Shown here piece by piece: positions 1 to 11,199 of a DNA stretch of 64,000 nucleotides. Source of the DNA: Lutjanus erythropterus (taxonomy: Eukaryota; Chordata; Actinopteri; Lutjaniformes; Lutjanidae). The position numbers and the translations under genes are program-made. Numbering within the stretch: position 1 is the stretch's first letter; the number at the start of each line of letters is the position of its first letter. The DNA is taken from NCBI GenBank assembly GCA_020091685.1, contig CM034593.1:44641733-44705732 (forward strand). Direction: 5' to 3'. The notes below the pieces were generated by a model. It saw only the letters and a list, made by a program, of their open reading frames with translations, did no database searches and was not told the origin of the DNA.

Positions 1-900
1 CTGAGATGATATAGGGGGATGCAGGAGTAAGATAACTGAAAAAAGATAAAGGGTAGACGGTGGGGAGAAACACTGTGTGAATATGTGTGTTACTGTAGAA
101 TTGTGCTATACAGTTCCCTACATTTCCCAGAATGCTGCAAAGGAATCTTCTGCAGACATACTGTAGATTTACAGTGTAAATGTAAATTTACACAGATAAA
201 AAAAAGTAAATGTGTAGAGAGAGTAATGATATGCAACATGAAGTACTTTTTGCATGCAACCTATGACCAGATCACAAAGATGAAAGCTGTGGTCGAAATC
301 TCTCATGGATTTCTTTGATGTTTCAGATTTTTTCATCCAGTGTAGCAGCACTTTTTATACCTCTTTCTGATGTTTCACTAGTTATCTACAGTAATCATGA
401 TACATCAAACGTAGCAGCAGAATAGACTCAGATGGTGAGGTAGATTGCTGCTCGCTGCATCGGCCAGGAGATGTTAACAGTGTTTAGTGCATTTTGTCTT
501 TTGCTGTAAAGGCCAGCTACACCTCCAGAAGGTTCAAAAGTAAAATCTGGCTTCCCTGATCCACCCACATCTATATCCACTCTGAGCATCAAGCAATGTG
601 ACCTAAACACACCTACACTGCACCTACATATAACACACATTGACTCCTACGGCAGCATTAGTGTAAAAAATAGCAGAAAACAGATCTGGACATCGAGGCA
701 AGAAGAACAATCTAATGAAAAGGTTAAAGCGATAAAAAGCCATTAAAAAAGAGAGGAGGGAAGTGAGAGGGAGAGCAGAGGGCTTGTTAAATGAGGCTTT
801 TCTGCAGAACTGGGTGAGTCAACGAGGGAACAAAAACGGAAATGTAATTATTACCACTGTCTCTCACACAATCCCAAAGGACCTGCAGGCGGCAAGGTTG
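1..900. other. Intronic sequence, nothing recognised
   Basis: No repeat with a partner in this window, no exon signature and no tandem array was seen. Open frames here are short and look random. Confidence 0.5.
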
Positions 901-954
901 TGTGTACATGCTTGCACACACATTCACACACAGTGATGAGGATTTAGTGCAAAT

Positions 955-1137
955 TAAAGAAGACAGATCCTATTTGCACCCAGGGTTGAATAGCCAATGT
1001 GGCTATTTGCACCCTGGTATATATAGCATGGCAGAAACAAGTGCACAGGTGTTCATGGCAAACAATGCTATTTACATCTGGGGTGTAAATAGCCAAAGAC
1101 GCTATTTATACCCACAGGGCAGAGACAAACCATAATC
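955..1137. repeat. Dispersed repeat with alternating inverted TATTTGCACCC motifs
   Basis: The block carries several copies of a motif reading CTATTTGCACCC or its inverse GGGTGTAAATAGC, spaced by 20-60 bases. It abuts the minisatellite at 1149-1410, and a further piece (GGGTGCAAATAG) lies near 1624. I believe such blocks are scattered in fish genomes, but that is recollection; only the local inverted structure is visible here. Confidence 0.45.
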
Positions 1138-1148
1138 TTTTCCTAAAT

Positions 1149-1410
1149 CTAACCAAGTAGTTTCCTACACTTAACCATGTAATTTTGTTGCCTAAATACT
1201 TATGTTACTCAAACTTAACCACATACTGTTGATAAATCTGACCAAGTAGTTATGTAGCCTAACCCTAACAAGTACTTATGTTGCCTAAACTCAACAAAGT
1301 AGTTTTGTTTCCTAACCCTCACCTAGTGGTTATGTTGCTTAAACATAACCAAGTAGTTTTGTTGCCTAAACATAATCAAGTAATTTTGTTGCCTAAACCT
1401 AACCAAACTG
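1149..1410. repeat. Minisatellite, about 27-bp unit, roughly ten degenerate copies
   Basis: The consensus unit is close to TAACCAAGTAGTTTTGTTGC followed by CTAAACA. The last two or three units (about 1345-1400) are cleanest and exactly 27 bp apart; those to the left are increasingly decayed, with the AAGTA and GCCTAA cores still in register. No open frame runs through it. Confidence 0.8.
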
Positions 1411-2640
1411 TGACTGAAAAGTGAAAATAATAATAGATATTGTAATAATAAGGGGCAGGAGTCCCTGAGGACCAGGGTTGGGAAACACTGTACTCTAGTC
1501 CTGTGCTTAACCCTTTCAACGACTACACCTTCTTACTTGCAGTAAATATGTCACTATTTATAAAAATACTAAGGGTGTTGGATGTGAATAGTTAAATAGC
1601 TGCTGTGTGCCTATCTTCATCCGGGTGCAAATAGACACTCTGATAATAGAATAATGGACAAACATTACAGAGATGCCCTTTCCCAAGTGCACTCTGGATA
1701 TGAGCACAGAGTCAATGAACAATAGTGTTGCTGAAACAAACAGGAGGTTGGCGTCCACAGCACCAACGGACAGAGACGAGCTGTGTGTTAGCAGGAATGA
1801 GAGGCGGAGGATAAGGTTAGTGGGCTGCGTCTGTCCTTCACTAGAGAAACAGAACTTGTTTTGTCTGCTTCACCACCTCCCCTCGCGTCTCCATTCACCC
1901 AAACGGACAAAAACACACATTCTCACACGTTTCTGGAAAGTGCACAATTATCTCTTGTTTTTCTGAGTGACTCATTATTTCATTTTGTCATCTCAGTGTC
2001 GTTGGCAGAAAGTATGCTTGTCTGTCTCTACTAGTTTGGTTGGAGTTGATGTGTGGATCCATCAAAGGACAGCTGCTTCCCTTGGAAACCATGTCACTTC
2101 CTGTTGAACATTTTGTCTCTGGCCATTGGTGAATCCCGAAAGAAATCACTAAAGATTTTCCTCCTGACTTTAAGGCCCCGTGTTACACTGCCTGTTCCGG
2201 ACATTCAAACTCTATCCACATGTTCTGTTACATAATAAATCTGGAGGAGCTTTGCTTGGACTGAAGACTCGTCTGGCTTCCGTGTATACCAGGGTTGCAC
2301 CTGGTTTGCAAATATGTCAAAAGAATCCCATTAAAAAGTCTGCAAGTCTGACAGAGACAGAGGAGAGTTACTTAACCAAGGCAAATGTAAATCTAGATAC
2401 TGACAAACAGGATGGGGTCTTTTTCAAAGATCTGTTTGTACTCAGTTCATTTTCATTTGAACCACTTTCCAGAGACTGCTCCAGATGTCAGTGTGGCATT
2501 TTGTTCTTCAACCTCACTTGAATAGGGGAACAGAAAAAAAAACCCAACTAGAAGCCAAGTAAAATAGGTAATGAGCCTTCTTAGTTTCTGTGACAGAGGA
2601 CTGGGATTTATGTTAACAGCTTCACCAACGTTTCAGAGCA
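1411..2640. other. Intronic sequence, nothing firm
   Basis: Short open frames at 1673-1966 and 2180-2521 have no recognisable domain, no second copy here and no splice context. I treat them as chance. Confidence 0.45.
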
Positions 2641-2649
2641 AGTATCAAA

Positions 2650-3395
2650 AACAGTGCTGGGCAACTTACTTGAAAGATGTAAGAAATTACCTATTACTTG
2701 TTTCACATTGAAAAAATGTTTTCATAACTTACTAGAGATGTGACATTGACCTTATATTAAATAGCAAATGGAGCTTCCAAGCCTGAAAAGTGAAGCCAAT
2801 GCAGATGAACTTTAATCCTGCATTCTTTCTAATGATCAGCAGGGGGCGAATCCTATGTCTGTGAAAAGAAGTATGTGATTGTATGGAGTCTTATGGCAAA
2901 ACCTTATGTTTCACACTGTCTTCCTCTACAGCATGATGTTCATTTTGTAAATTAACCATCCTACATAGAGTAAAAAAGATGATACAGCAGGGTACGCTTT
3001 AGGGCGTGGCTACCGTGTGATTGACAAGTCATTCTCAGTGAGTCCGTCCAGTGCAACGCACAGGTCTCGCAAACTGTTAAACTAGACAATTTTGATCAAA
3101 TATAGATCAAGATTCTGTTAGTACATTGCATATATCTTGTTAAAATCTCCTCAGAAACATATTGCTGTGTGTACTGTGTGTGTTCACTGTTTAGTTGTAA
3201 TACCAGAAACTTTCATGCTAAACAGATGAGCCAAAACTAAGCACCAGCAAGTTGTGCGTTGCCCACCAGCTCCATGCTCTCATTGGTACTGACATTGCTC
3301 GGGCTGCAAAAACAACAAGATGGCTTCTGACGTAGTGCCAAGCTTGAGGCTTCAAAATAGTAGCCCACAAACCAATGGGTGATGTCACAGTAACA
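2650..3395. repeat. Probable dispersed repeat, unclassified
   Basis: 2650-2745 begins CAGTGCTGGGCAACTTACTT, like the terminus of a common fish hAT-type repeat. 2760-3390 (AGCAGGGGGCGA, AACAAGATGGCTTCTGACGT, AACCAATGGGTGATGTCAC) resembles a dispersed fish repeat I have seen in other loci. There is no second copy in this window, so the call rests on recollection only. Confidence 0.35.
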
Positions 3396-4216
3396 ATATT
3401 AGAGAAGTTCCTGTTGACTAATTTTCCTGTCGATTAAACGGAAAATTTAATTTAGTCTAGTTGACTGGTCTAAGAATAAATGAACACTCAGAACGTAATT
3501 ATAATTGAGTATTATTTCTTAATTGATAATGTTAAACACTACCAGGAAAAATACTGTGTGTATTAAGAGCAATTTGAAGCCATTAATCACAGTCTACAAT
3601 CGCCAAATCGTTTTTTAAATGACACTGAAATGTGTGGCACTTTGGGCTGTGCAATAAAAGCACTGCACATTAACCTACAAAACATGACAACAACTCACTA
3701 AATGTTTCACCTTCAGACTCAAGAGGATGACAGTGTCTGGGGGTGAATGACCAGGAGCTGATGTTAGTTGCCAGCCTGCTACACAGTGTGGCTAACGTTA
3801 GCAGTGCTAGCAGCAACAGCTACTCTGCTTGCAGGTTAATGTCTGTGTCTGTACTGAATGTGGTCACATGTTGCTCCAGTCGAGTGGTTATATACAAGTT
3901 TACTCTGTCACAGTCTACTTTCAACATTGTTTCCATTTTCTACATTAAAACGCTGCCAAAGTGCGCTGGTTTTATGAGCTGTCATCTGTCTGACATGGCT
4001 GGTAAAGATCCAAAACATCCATATGTGCTTAAGGCGTATAGTGAGAGGGGCTGCTGTCTGATGGGGCCGCAGCCCCATCTAGTGGAGCGCAGCTACATAA
4101 CATCTTAGAGGAAACAGCTAACTGGCATTTTGCATGAATAAAAACTGCTAAATAGTTTAAACGACTAGTATTTCTGGTGCCGACTAGCAAGGGTGGCGAC
4201 ATTTAATCGTGCAGTT
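3396..4216. mobile_element. hAT-like non-autonomous element, copy 1 (GACTAGT-type)
   Basis: The left part holds repeated GACTAATTTTCCTGTCGATT and AGTTGACTGG motifs; the right part ends near GTGCAGTTAATTC. The interior from about 3740 to 4120 is clearly related to 40895-41175: shared blocks include GGCTAACGTTAGCAGTGC, TGCTGTCTGA and ACATCTTAGAG. It also shares GTTTCTGGTGCYGACTAG with 41850-41870. The two copies are in the same orientation and well diverged. No transposase frame survives. Confidence 0.6.
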
Positions 4217-4269
4217 AATTCAAAATCACTGTCACTTTCCAGAAATCATGAACCAGTTACTCAAGATAA
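4217..4269 (+). mobile_element. Fragment of TTAA-type element family 1
   Basis: CTTTCCAGAAATCATGAACC followed by AGTTACTCAAGATAA is shared with 20173-20206 and, more loosely, with 15915-15950. Only about 50 bases remain here. Confidence 0.55.
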
Positions 4270-5010
4270 AATAAAAATAAAAAATAAAAGACATTGTGGT
4301 TTACAGCAGACAGACTATAATTTGGGGGTATTTAGCTAGCATCAACAGCGAGCTTAGCCCCAGTGTCTATGCTCTATTTGTGGATAAAATGCATGCACAA
4401 ATACACATTCCTACTAAAAAGGATCACACTGTGAGAATGATGCGAACTTTCCTCCTCCCTACCCTCCAGCGCTCCTCTTCCCTGCTAAACTCTTCACCAT
4501 GCACTGTAATACAATCCTGCCGGGCAGCCTGTCTGCAAGGTGTCTACAGCAGCTAATGTAATCTATGATACAATCTGGCCTGAGTGGGCTGCAGGCTGGT
4601 ACAGCAGTTCCATACACACACCTACGCACGCGCACACACACAAGCGAGAGAACACATGCAAATGATAACATGTTTTGCCCACAACAAGAATTGGCTACCA
4701 TGTACCACAGAGGGCCACGAGTCTGCAGGTTTTCTCTGGAACCAAACACCGCCAGAGGTGTTAATAGTGGTTTACACACATACACCGTCATGTGTATTAC
4801 TTACGCATATACAAGTGTGAAATATGTATACATTTTCACACATACTATACACACATGATCGTCATGTGTTGGCAGCAGTCTGTGACAGTGTACGGTTCAG
4901 TAAAATGAAAATGAAAGCCATGTCAGACTGGAATGTTTCCACTGTTTTTTACACACACAGAGGCTTGTATACACACATCCTCATGCAATTTTTTGTGGGA
5001 GAGGTGGTAG
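4270..5010. other. Intronic sequence with CA-rich patches
   Basis: A short CA/CG-rich patch lies at about 4609-4640 and others lie near 4770-4860 and 4950-4980. Overlapping open frames here are products of the CA-rich composition. Nothing else was recognised. Confidence 0.5.
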
Positions 5011-5057
5011 AGTGATAAATGCTACTAACAAACAGGCGTCCAAGCCTTGGAGGGTTC

Positions 5058-5130
5058 AATGCCTTGCTAAAGGGCACCTCGACAGAGACCACTCCAGCTA
5101 CCAGTCCACTGGTAGAGGAGGAGGAGTGAT
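5058..5130 (-). mobile_element. Fragment of a tRNA-derived SINE (body region)
   Basis: On the minus strand the text reads ACCAGTGGACTGGTAGCTGG and CGAGGTGCCCTTTAGCAAGG, a body sequence I associate with a common fish tRNA-derived SINE. The tRNA-like head is not visible in the neighbourhood, so this is a 5'- or 3'-truncated remnant. Confidence 0.45.
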
Positions 5131-5459
5131 ACTCTGTGTTTCATGAGTTTGAATGGTGGAGACAGGCTTCTCAGCTGATTCAAGGACTTTAAACATTAGC
5201 ATTAACTTACATTAGCCAGCTACATGTATGAAATCTGTTAGCGAGAGTCATCATTTTAGCCAACAAAATCCACATTCGTCAGCTAGAAATGAGAAGCTGC
5301 TTCTGTTCACTTCTCAACAGTTACTCACAATTTCGATGTAAAATCAGCGACCATCACGACTGTAAACTGCAGTGCAAGAATGTAAAGCTTGACAGGCGTA
5401 GCAACAGTATCTAATGAGGGCAGGGCTTAGCAAAGGGTCATCTGCATGTACAAAAATGA

Positions 5460-5925
5460 TATACTCTGTATATTAAATAGTTTGAAATCCTATTTAATAT
5501 AAAGTCTATGGTTGAAGTGAGTTGTTTCCCCCTGCCCCTCCTCCCCAGACTCAGGAAGCTCAGGCAGGCAGCAGGGGCACAGGAGCGCAAGACGTGCACA
5601 ACATTATAATTTGACAATAACAAGCGACGATAAATCCTACACTGTAAGTTGATCAGCTGTTTATAACTGTCAGTCGTCTGTCAATGTAAAAGCCCATTAT
5701 CCTGAAAACAACAGCTCACTGCTCTGAAAATACACAGTCTGGAAATGAGGGCCTGCCTGCCCTCTGCCTGTCAAACTCCATTAACATATTTCTCAATTTA
5801 ACCAATCTAAACATTTACTCCTTCTGAAAGATTATTATTGATTTCTCAGCACTCAAAAACAGACACTTGCTTATTTGGCAAACATTCAGCATTCATTTGA
5901 ACTCTAATTAACTTAAAATGGTCAA
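5460..5925 (+). repeat. Dispersed repeat O, copy 1
   Basis: This block is related in inverse orientation to 60450-60800. Shared features are GTAAGTTGATCAGCTGTTTA next to TAACTGTCAG, then TGTCAATGTAAA, CTCCATTAACATAT and TTTGAACTCTAATTAA. It contains no transposase frame. Superfamily is unknown. Confidence 0.7.
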
Positions 5926-5929
5926 ACAA

Positions 5930-6600
5930 AAACATACATATTATGGGTCTGACTAGAAATTTCAAAAGAAGACACCGCAGCTGTAGTGTTGATTTCAGAG
6001 GAGTATTTCAATGTGGCATGGTTCCATCTCTGATGACATATCATGGTCTTTTTATGATTTGGTATGGTAAATATATTACTAATTTCTCCTTTAATTGCAC
6101 GAATGGAACATGAATTGAAGCAGAGGAGTGGCTCCTGAGAGAAGAATGCATGTCAAGAGGAGACACCAGCTGGAGAAGGGGGAAACGAAAGGTCTGAGCC
6201 AAAACTCTAGAATAAATATTTGTGCATTATTTGATCATCTCGGTGTGTTTTGAAGTGTTTCAACTGCTGTCACTGGTATTTCAACACTTGGCTATAAAGA
6301 CATTTTAGATACTAATTTGTATAAACTATAACTTTAAGACCTAGATAACATATACAATATTTACAGTGACTAAAAGAAACATTCCATGGAAAATTAAACC
6401 AACTTATGCGAGTGTGTTTCTGTGATACAGGCAACTAACGGACTAGTTGATAAAACTAAACTTAAAGGTGCAGTAAGCAACTCGGGAGAAAGATAGTTGC
6501 TTGTTAAGTTTCATTCCTACTCTGTCAACTTCCCGAGGCTGCCCCTTAATAGTAGACTAAACTGTTAGTCAGAGTCAACCACATTTTATTTAGCCGTTAG
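5930..6600. other. Intronic sequence, nothing firm
   Basis: Near 6465, TTAAAGGTGCAGTAAGCAA resembles the terminus of a common fish element. No partner or second end was found, so I do not call it. Confidence 0.4.
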
Positions 6601-6654
6601 TCACAGAGAAAAAAAAAAGCAGCTCAAATTCCACTCAAGAAACTTAGAATTCCA

Positions 6655-7121
6655 AGGCAGTTTGAACCCAACTCAAACTCTTACGTTTTTAAATAGTTTT
6701 AAAATTTTTTGCAAACTTAATCTTAAGTTGAGACACTGAGATAAACGTTCGACGTTCGACGTTCGTACGATAAAACCTAAAAAGTTTTAGAAACAAACAA
6801 AAAATGCATTTCAAAAGATGGTCACAGTGAGCTGTGAACCTTATTTGTCAATATTTGGGTGCCTGAAAAATAAATGATTTTAGTTGGATATATTAAAACA
6901 TTAACTATTATTCACTTTCACTTCAATGATTTTACTACATAATTTTTGAAATATAATTTTTGTGGGGTTTCTAAAACTTAGACTCAAGTTTATCCAAAGA
7001 CAGAAAGTAAATCATCTCAACAAAAGATTAGTGGCTGGTGACAACTTTTTTTTTCAAAAGTTTGAGTTGGGCTCAAAAATCAATTTTGAGTTTTCTCAAC
7101 TTTTTCTTCTTTACAGTGTAT
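6655..7121 (+). mobile_element. MITE-like element with CCCAACTCAAACT ends, copy 1
   Basis: The element carries AACCCAACTCAAACTCTTAC at its left and the inverse GTTTGAGTTGGGCTC at its right, ending in TTTACAGTGTA. The interior TGGTCACAGTGAGCTGTGAA and TTCACTTTCACTT are shared with 41418-41813 in the same orientation. It is AT-rich and non-coding, and its superfamily is not resolved. Confidence 0.7.
6745..6765. repeat. Three perfect copies of a 7-bp CpG unit (ACGTTCG)
   Basis: ACGTTCG is repeated three times without interruption and is followed by TACGA, inside the MITE-like element at 6655-7121. CpG-rich tandem copies stand out in an AT-rich background. The copy at 41418-41813 lacks them. Confidence 0.8.
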
Positions 7122-8781
7122 GAGAGCAATTTAAGATCTATTCCATGTCCTAACTGGCAAAACATACATGCACAGTTGCATTTGCATTGGTTCAGTGTTG
7201 GTTTCATTTTGTAACTGCTGCAGCATGAGCAATTCAATTTCTTCCCTAACACACACCGAAGTTAATGCAACTATATAAAAGTAACGTTCAATAAGTATCA
7301 ATAAGTTTTTAAGACCTGGGAAAATTGCATTTAAGATATTTAAGACAAAATTCCCATGATTGGATGAACCACTGCTAAGGGTGTCATAGCTGCCTTTAAC
7401 TAATTAGCTCACTTAGCTGTCTTATGAGACTAGGATACAACCAAGACTGACAGAGGTGAGTTTGATGACTAGAAGTAACAGTATCAAGGTGATGTACAGT
7501 GACTCCAACTCTGACTGAAGACACACACATCATCCATCGTGCAGACACGTCTGTGAGTATTTGTTTTAGTGAAGTTTGAAGTTATTTATTTATTTGTGTG
7601 AGGTCATACTGCGCTGAAATTCACTGAATGTTCAGTGTCCTTGCTGGTTGTTCCGACACATTTAAAAATCATTACATCTTTTTCGTTCGCATTTAACAGA
7701 CAGCTTGTTTCATTCCCCAAAAATACATATTCAAATAATTAAATTAATATCCTAAATGTGCAACGACAAGTTGAATAATGCTTGATATGATGACTGCTGC
7801 TCAACTAGGAAAATCTTTAGTCAGAGGCACCAATCCAAAGCATCACAGATGCCTTGAAGATGGCTGACTGAGTCTCATTATCTAACACCTCAATTTGGGA
7901 ATGTGACTCAACAATCACCTGTGTTACTAACCTGTGATCGGCCAAAGTCTTGCATCACAAGTTAGATTTTCTAAAGCCTGTAAACAGAGTTTAAAGGAGG
8001 AGCAAAAGTCTACTTTTCTCTCAAACTACTTGAATTATATTTATGCTTAAAGGTTATAATGGAACTTTTGCCCACTGACGCCAAAAATAAACTGCCTACG
8101 CCAGCTTAAGTGCTTTTTTGCAGCGCTTTAGTGATCAGATAATGAGAAAGAACTGTCAGGCACACACAAGTTATTTTGCTTACCACTTTAATGTTTCCTA
8201 ATGTTCATGTGGTGTCAGGCGTGCATGTAGGTGTTGCACCACTTCCCTGCTCACATCCATTCTCTTCCGCCTGGTGATAATTTGATAAGTGAATAAGTCG
8301 GTGAAGTTCGGTGCCAGGGTCTCGTGATGCACTGACCCCTGTTAGACAGCTAATTGAATGATTATGTGCGCCTGCTGTCATCTCCTTGCGTCACCATTGT
8401 TCAAGCAGATGTGCTAATGCACTATCATTAGAGCCTGGGGATTTACAGCATGCCTCGAAATACAAGGCAAAATGTGCTCCTGGACAAAAACACAGTTGTG
8501 CTGCCATGCTTCTCTAATAAACTCAAGTGCCAAAACAGTACAGATAGCTCTGCAGCGTGCATGTCCACTATTTAAGTCTTTTTATTTAAAAAAAAAATAA
8601 AAATCAGTATCAACCAGAGGTGGGAAGAAGTTACTGGACTTCATGCAGGATGTCATTTATGAGCCCACCGCTTATTTTTGTTCATATCCAATTATTTATG
8701 GGGTTCATCAAATTCACCCAAAACATCTCATTTTCACAGATCAAACAGGACAAGCAAACATAGGATTAAAGATTTTTTAAA
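7122..8781. other. Intronic sequence; possible conserved non-coding stretch at 8230-8470
   Basis: 7300-7355 (TTTTTAAGACCTGGGAAAAT) looks like decayed repeat. 8230-8470 is free of repeat signatures, balanced in composition and contains AGCTAATTGAATGATTATG and GCTAATGCACTATCATTAGA, homeodomain-type cores. Such text is typical of conserved intronic elements, but only an alignment could show it. Confidence 0.35.
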
Positions 8782-8820
8782 TATTATTATTATTATTATT
8801 ATTATTATTTCTAATATTTA
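8782..8820. repeat. (ATT)n microsatellite
   Basis: About thirteen nearly pure ATT units are present. Confidence 0.95.
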
Positions 8821-8907
8821 TTACCATTTATGTATAATTAATTCATTTGCTGCTTTTATCTCTTTTTGTATCATCTTATATTCAATATTTTAGGGGTTTA
8901 TGACTGT

Positions 8908-8999
8908 TGGTTGGACAAAACAAGTCATTTTAAGACATCTGTGGAGTCCAAAAACTGACATAATGTGATAAAAAGTTATCAGAAAACTAAAAAATATAA
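8908..8999. mobile_element. Fragment of the TAGGGCTGC-type hAT family
   Basis: TTGGTTGGACAAAACAAGTC and the following stretch resemble the interior of the hAT-type family seen at 27823-28060 and 46405-46530, where GGACAAAACAAGACA is found. It is short and decayed. Confidence 0.35.
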
Positions 9000-9007
9000 C
9001 TAAATAC

Positions 9008-9887
9008 TAGACTTGCACCGATTAATCAGCAGTACTTGGAACCAGGATGGTTTTCAGCGTGACCGGCCCTGACCGGTGACCGGCCGGTCAGCGTCACATA
9101 TCCGATTCTGTGCCCGTCATTGTCACAAACGTGTTCTGCACGATGGTCACGTCATGCGCGCAGCAGACAAACTGACCGTGACGTCAACGCAGCGCTGATA
9201 ACAGCTACACACACTCAGACACATGCTTGCATGAAGTTGGTGTCAGCGACAGATTCCAAGAACAGGATAAAAAGAAGACAGACAGTCTACAATGAGTCAG
9301 AGCAGCTGACAATGTCGCAGAACAGCCGTAAACTCTCTAGCTCTTCAGGCTAATGTTAGCCAGCAGCAGACTGCTGTTCACAGAGGGACAGTTAAAATCT
9401 CACCTCCTGTTCTGGCTGTAGAATAAACAACCTGTGTTGATGTGTCTCCTCAAACATTTTCTCATCCAGACTCCTTTAACTTCTGCGTCTGTTTTTCTCA
9501 CGGCAAAGTTTTACTGCAGCAAACTGTTGCACAGCGTCAGTCTCCAGTTTGTTTACATCTGCTTCCACAGGAGATCACCTGAAATCGAGTCCCGTGAAAT
9601 CCCACGAGGTTCCATGATCTCGCGAGATCATGTTCACCCGATTCATAATCTAATATAAAACTATGATAAGGCCTGGCTGTAACCTGGTGGACTTTGGAGA
9701 AAATTTAAATAGTATTTAATGAATATTTAATAGTCAGTATCTTATTATGAACATTTAATTTAATTTTTACAAGAAAAGTTGCAAAAATGTTTGTGAATGC
9801 TGTCAATTATAGTTCTTAGAAAGACTGAAAATTGGAGTCGGCTAAAATTGGAATCAGTAGGCCAGACCCTTCATAAAACTGGAAATA
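9008..9887 (+). mobile_element. Non-autonomous hAT-like element, copy A, right terminal repeat missing
   Basis: The left end is TAGACTTGCACCGATTAATC. Flanking 8-bp duplications CTAAATAC lie at 9000-9007 and 9888-9895, so this is a real insertion of hAT type. It aligns over almost its whole length with 59545-60433, roughly nine bases in ten by eye. The right inverted repeat, present in the other copy, is absent: the element stops about 30-35 bases early, directly at the duplication. Frames at 9120-9353 and 9434-9658 have counterparts in the other copy but no domain I recognise. A CpG-rich body (TGACCGGCCGGTCAGCGTCA) contrasts with the AT-rich flanks. Confidence 0.85.
9614..9631. promoter_or_regulatory. 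Perfect 18-bp palindrome with TCTCGCGAGA core
   Basis: ATGATCTCGCGAGATCAT is self-complementary. The ten-base core is known as a promoter motif of many TATA-less vertebrate genes. The core is kept in the second copy of the element at 60146-60155 while bases around it differ. Function here is inference. Confidence 0.5.
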
Positions 9888-9895
9888 CTAAATAC

Positions 9896-10744
9896 ATGAA
9901 TAAATAATACTGTTTCAAATAAAAGTTAAAAATGAAAGCTCTGATCAGTCAGTAAAAAGCAGGAAAAAGCTCTTTTTCTTTACCACCAACCACTGGATCT
10001 AACACAATAAAACACAACTGATTAAACTCTTAAGTTTTATTTTTAATTCCTTTCCTCACTCTTCTGTTGATTTCACTGCTTACAGCCTTTTATCATGGTG
10101 TCTCTCCACTTCTTGGGTATGTGCCAGAGTATTTGCACATGGCACAACACCTGACCTTTACAGCGTTAGAGGGATTTTACTGATGCTAATAACAAACAAT
10201 CTGCCACACGCCACCATTTTATGGTCAACTGGGATTCATCAGTCAGCTCACCTGGGTAGGAGCAGAAGTGGATGGTGAAGAAGGTTTGGTGCATCTGGAG
10301 TTTGATGTCTCATTTTTTTTTTCTCTCTCTCTTAACAGAAAAATAAGAGAGGTTTAAAAGATTGTTGCTGCATGAGACCTTTTGTTTTACAAGTAACTCC
10401 CAAGTCAAGTCCTAAACTTTAATTTTAGCCAGACACACTAAAAAAGCAGCAAAAGGACATAACACTTTGCTGGAATAAATGGCAGGCAGTCAGGTGACTT
10501 TTGACAACAACAGAAACAAACTCAGAAGATTGTAGTCGTCACATGTCAAACCCAGCAGGGGGCAGAAAACACCACACAATGACAGCAGAATAAGAAATGT
10601 TTTTCTGTACTTAAACTTTATTGAACAGTAGATAATAGCCATTTAGTCTGTTACTATTCATCGGGATAAGTTATGATTAAGTTTGTGTTTGATAATAAGA
10701 GCAGTAATAACCTATTTTCAGTTTGAAAACTTTTGCACCTCAAT
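9896..10744. other. Intronic sequence, nothing firm
   Basis: 10385-10432 contains ACAAGTAACTCCCAAGTCAAG, similar to the AAGTC-rich patch at 11119-11190; the two may be the ends of one repeat around the TTAA fragment. Otherwise nothing was recognised. Confidence 0.4.
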
Positions 10745-10887
10745 TGTTTGGGAGAGTCTGCAATGCTGTTGTCCTGTGAAACTCCAGCAGTGTTTTATGG
10801 CCTAAAAAACGAAACCTGACCTTGAATCAGCATGAGGGTGAGTAGATAATGACTGAATTTTCATTTTTGTGTGAACCATCCCTTTAA
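10745..10887 (+). mobile_element. Right part of a TTAA-type element, family 2
   Basis: TTGTTTGGGAGAGTCTGCAA, CCAGCAGTGTTTTATGG and the terminus GTGAACCATCCCTTTAA match the right part of the fuller copy at 18557-18972. It ends with TTAA at 10884-10887. The left half is missing. Confidence 0.75.
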
Positions 10888-11118
10888 CTTTGAATTTCGT
10901 TGTTTAACAGTTTTAACTTGTGTTGTTTAAACTTTTCTGTACAGCACCTTGAATCTACCTGTGTGCAAGAAATGCACTTTCTTTGTGCAACATCAAATGT
11001 TGCATAAATTTGGAAGTTTTTTGTTTGTAGTTTTTGTACGCAAACAAAATTATCTTTTGTATTATTATTTAAAACTGGCACTCGTACTGGCTTTTTAATC
11101 TTTGGGTTGGGGGGGGGG

Positions 11119-11190
11119 TATCAAGTACTTCAAGTCAAAAGGCTCAAGTCCAAGTGAAGTCACTAGTGTTGAAGTCCAAGTCAAGTCTTT
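11119..11190. repeat. AAGTC-rich degenerate tandem patch
   Basis: Variants of CAAGTCNAAGTC recur at irregular short spacing. A similar short patch lies at 10385-10432. Confidence 0.5.
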
Positions 11191-11199
11191 TTTGAGTTT

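Noticed and set aside
9120-9658. Transposase fragments in hAT-like copy A
   Set aside because: The frames have counterparts in copy B, but neither shows a BED finger, a DDE-type context or a dimerisation motif that I can recognise.
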